Source of the DNA: Ralstonia thomasii | GTDB lineage: Bacteria > Pseudomonadota > Gammaproteobacteria > Burkholderiales > Burkholderiaceae | NCBI RefSeq assembly: GCF_958405895.1 | Contig: NZ_CATZAR010000012.1 | Length of the DNA: 64,000 bases | Direction: 5' to 3' (one strand) | Shown: positions 62,522-64,000 of the stretch, piece by piece | How positions within the stretch are numbered: the stretch's first letter is position 1 | Layout of the letters: the number at the start of each line of letters is the position of its first letter | Position numbers and translations under genes: made by a program | The notes under the pieces: generated by a model | Databases searched by the model: none | Seen by the model: the letters and a program-made list of their open reading frames with translations, nothing else | Told to the model about the DNA's origin: nothing

Positions 62522-63499
62522 TCAGTAAAGCCCGCGGGTCTGGGCGTGCAGGCGCACCAGACCCAGCAGGGCATCAATCTGCGGCGTCGGCACGCCCACA
62601 TGCTGGCCGATCTCCCGCACCGACGCCACCAGCGCATCGACCTCCAGCGGGCCGCGTCCGGCCTCTGCATCCTGCAGCATCGACGTCTTGAACGCGCCGA
62701 GTTGACGCGTCACCGCGCTGCGTTCTTCGCCGCTCTGCTCGATCGGGCAGCCGATGCGTGCACCAATTGCTTTGGCCTCTTCCATGACGCCGAGGCAAAA
62801 CGCGCTGACCAGTGGATCATCGAGAATGCGATCGCACGTCGCGCCCGTGAGCACCGACACCGGGTTCATCGTCATGTTGCCCCACAGCTTGAACCAGATA
62901 TCGCGTTGAATGGCTTCGCTGCGTTCGATCTGCAAACCAGCGCGTTCAAAGAGCGCACCGAGTGCATCCAGGCGTGATGAGGTGCCGCCTGCGGGTTCGC
63001 CAAGAATCAATCGCTTACCGAACCCATGACGTACGTGTCCTGGTGCCGCCGTTGAACACGTCAGATGCACCACGCAACCCAGTACGTTCTTCGTTGGAAT
63101 GGCCTGCGCAATGCGTCCGTGTGGATCCACCGATTGCAGGCGCAGGCCTTCCAGCGGCCCGTGCCGATCAAAGAACCACCATGGGACGCCGTTCATCGCC
63201 ACCACCACACAGGTCTCGGGGCCGATGAGCGGAGCAATGCCTTGCGCCACGCTTTCCATGGCGGGAGCTTTTACAGCAACGATCACGACGTCCTGCACAC
63301 CGAACGCGCGCGCGTCGTCACTCGCGTGCACCGGCACAGACCGTGTATTGCCTTCTTCGGTCAGGCGCAGTCCTTCGGCTCGCAATGCCTGAAGCGTCGC
63401 ACCGCGCGCCAGCACGTTGACCGGTTGATCTGCCAGCGCGAGCTTCGCGCCAAGATAGCCGCCGACAGCGCCGGCGCCCACGATGCAAATGCGTGTCAT
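62522..63499 (-). CDS. panE: 2-dehydropantoate 2-reductase
   Basis: This 325-residue enzyme has NADPH-binding GAGAVGGYLGAKLA, the catalytic lysine region KLWGNMTMNPVSVLTG, and the acidic residue in GPLEVDALVASV. It reduces ketopantoate to pantoate for coenzyme A synthesis, or acts as a related hydroxyacid dehydrogenase. The nearby class II aldolase gene suggests catabolic context, so a paralogue rather than the biosynthetic enzyme is possible. Confidence 0.83.
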   Translation of the reverse strand: MTRICIVGAGAVGGYLGAKLALADQPVNVLARGATLQALRAEGLRLTEEGNTRSVPVHASDDARAFGVQDVVIVAVKAPAMESVAQGIAPLIGPETCVVVAMNGVPWWFFDRHGPLEGLRLQSVDPHGRIAQAIPTKNVLGCVVHLTCSTAAPGHVRHGFGKRLILGEPAGGTSSRLDALGALFERAGLQIERSEAIQRDIWFKLWGNMTMNPVSVLTGATCDRILDDPLVSAFCLGVMEEAKAIGARIGCPIEQSGEERSAVTRQLGAFKTSMLQDAEAGRGPLEVDALVASVREIGQHVGVPTPQIDALLGLVRLHAQTRGLY

Positions 63500-63503
63500 G
63501 TGA

Positions 63504-64000
63504 TCAGGTTCGGAAAGAAGGATCGATGCGGTCGATGGTGCGCATCAGTGCTGCGAACACATCTTCGCCTGCGCCAAAGTTTGGGTTGAACTGCAGCGAA
63601 TCGCGCGTGCAGTTGCGCGCAATCGCTTCGGGAATCTCCAACACCGGGCCCATCGATGTGGAAGCGAGCTGGATGTCGCATGCGCGGTTGAGCAGCCACA
63701 GCACCGCAAACGCCCGCGCAATCGAATCGCCCCAAGCCAGCAGCCCGTGGTTGCGCAAGATGACCGCGGGCTTGTCACCGATGTTCCTGACCAGGCGCGG
63801 CCCTTCATCGGCATGCACGGTGATGCCCTCGAAGTCGTGATACGCGACCTTGCCGTGCAACTGCGCCGCATAGAAATTGCTGATCGACAGACCATCGCGC
63901 GCGCAGGCGACGGCCATGCCGGCGGTCGTGTGGGTGTGCATCACGCAATGCGCACCCGGAATACCCGCATGAATGGCGGCATGCACGGTAAAGCCGGCCG
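63504..64000 (-). CDS. Class II aldolase/adducin family protein (partial)
   Basis: The 3' part of the gene is visible, about 165 residues. The zinc-binding His-x-His lies in HCVMHTHTTAG, and RNHGLLAWGDSI is the later family motif. The frame continues off the right edge, so the N-terminus is missing. Aldolase II proteins cleave or decarboxylate sugars and hydroxyacids. It lies four bases upstream of panE on the same strand and probably shares its operon. Confidence 0.85.
   Translation of the reverse strand, partial: AGFTVHAAIHAGIPGAHCVMHTHTTAGMAVACARDGLSISNFYAAQLHGKVAYHDFEGITVHADEGPRLVRNIGDKPAVILRNHGLLAWGDSIARAFAVLWLLNRACDIQLASTSMGPVLEIPEAIARNCTRDSLQFNPNFGAGEDVFAALMRTIDRIDPSFRT

Overview
The window is GC-rich chromosomal DNA from a betaproteobacterium of the Burkholderiaceae. 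The best guess is Ralstonia, close to R. pickettii or R. mannitolilytica. This rests on a Burkholderia-type trimeric porin, type 2 argC, hmp-nnrS with NsrR, a kdp operon led by a TorF-like outer membrane protein gene, stand-alone ppk2, minCDE and chrBA. It is an inference from gene content, not from an rRNA gene. No rRNA, tRNA or CRISPR array was seen.

Layout. Positions 1-101 are the end of an IS3-like insertion sequence that runs out of the window. Next come a ureidoglycine aminohydrolase, argC with a divergent LysR regulator, an MFS pump, an SRPBCC/AhpD/MocR group, the nitric-oxide detoxification set (nnrS, hmp, divergent nsrR), two small stress-type proteins, a TctDE-like two-component system facing an orphan solute-binding protein, a porin, a thioesterase and an isochorismatase-like hydrolase. 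An XRE regulator with a divergent drug pump, an aquaporin, a LuxR-type response regulator and a REC-EAL phosphodiesterase complete the first 23 kb. The intergenic region at 22.9-23.8 kb carries one well-formed and one or two weaker small-RNA candidates.

From 23.8 to 34.1 kb lie an orphan metQ and the kdp locus: a TorF-like gene, a 41-residue peptide, kdpF, kdpA, kdpB, kdpC and kdpD. The locus is interrupted between kdpC and kdpD by a mosaic of inverted repeats. kdpE is absent, although four phased KdpE-like boxes lie upstream of the TorF-like gene.

From 34.3 to 38.7 kb is the accessory part. An AT-richer two-gene island encodes a RelA/SpoT synthetase-domain protein and a PIN-domain protein. 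Beside it is a small helical protein whose upstream region is a 13-unit array of 21-22 bp repeats with a GTTC-N-GAAC core. The array is followed by a perfect TATAAT, a pseudoknotted RNA that looks like a phage C4 antisense RNA, and a short gene whose ribosome-binding site is complementary to that RNA. These are the most promising candidates for something undescribed.

From 39 to 46 kb are an epoxide-hydrolase-like enzyme, an arsenic operon (arsR-arsI-arsC-aquaporin), an intergenic cluster of DnaA boxes with a DnaA-trio that resembles a replication-origin unwinding element, and a chromate operon (chrB-chrA). From 46 to 64 kb are a dienelactone-hydrolase-like protein, an alginate-lyase-like protein, a NitT/TauT-type ABC transporter, acylphosphatase, ppk2, rlmJ, a CoA-transferase divergent from an HTH-citrate synthase fusion, minCDE, a 5'-nucleotidase lipoprotein, a Sel1-repeat protein, panE and a truncated class II aldolase.
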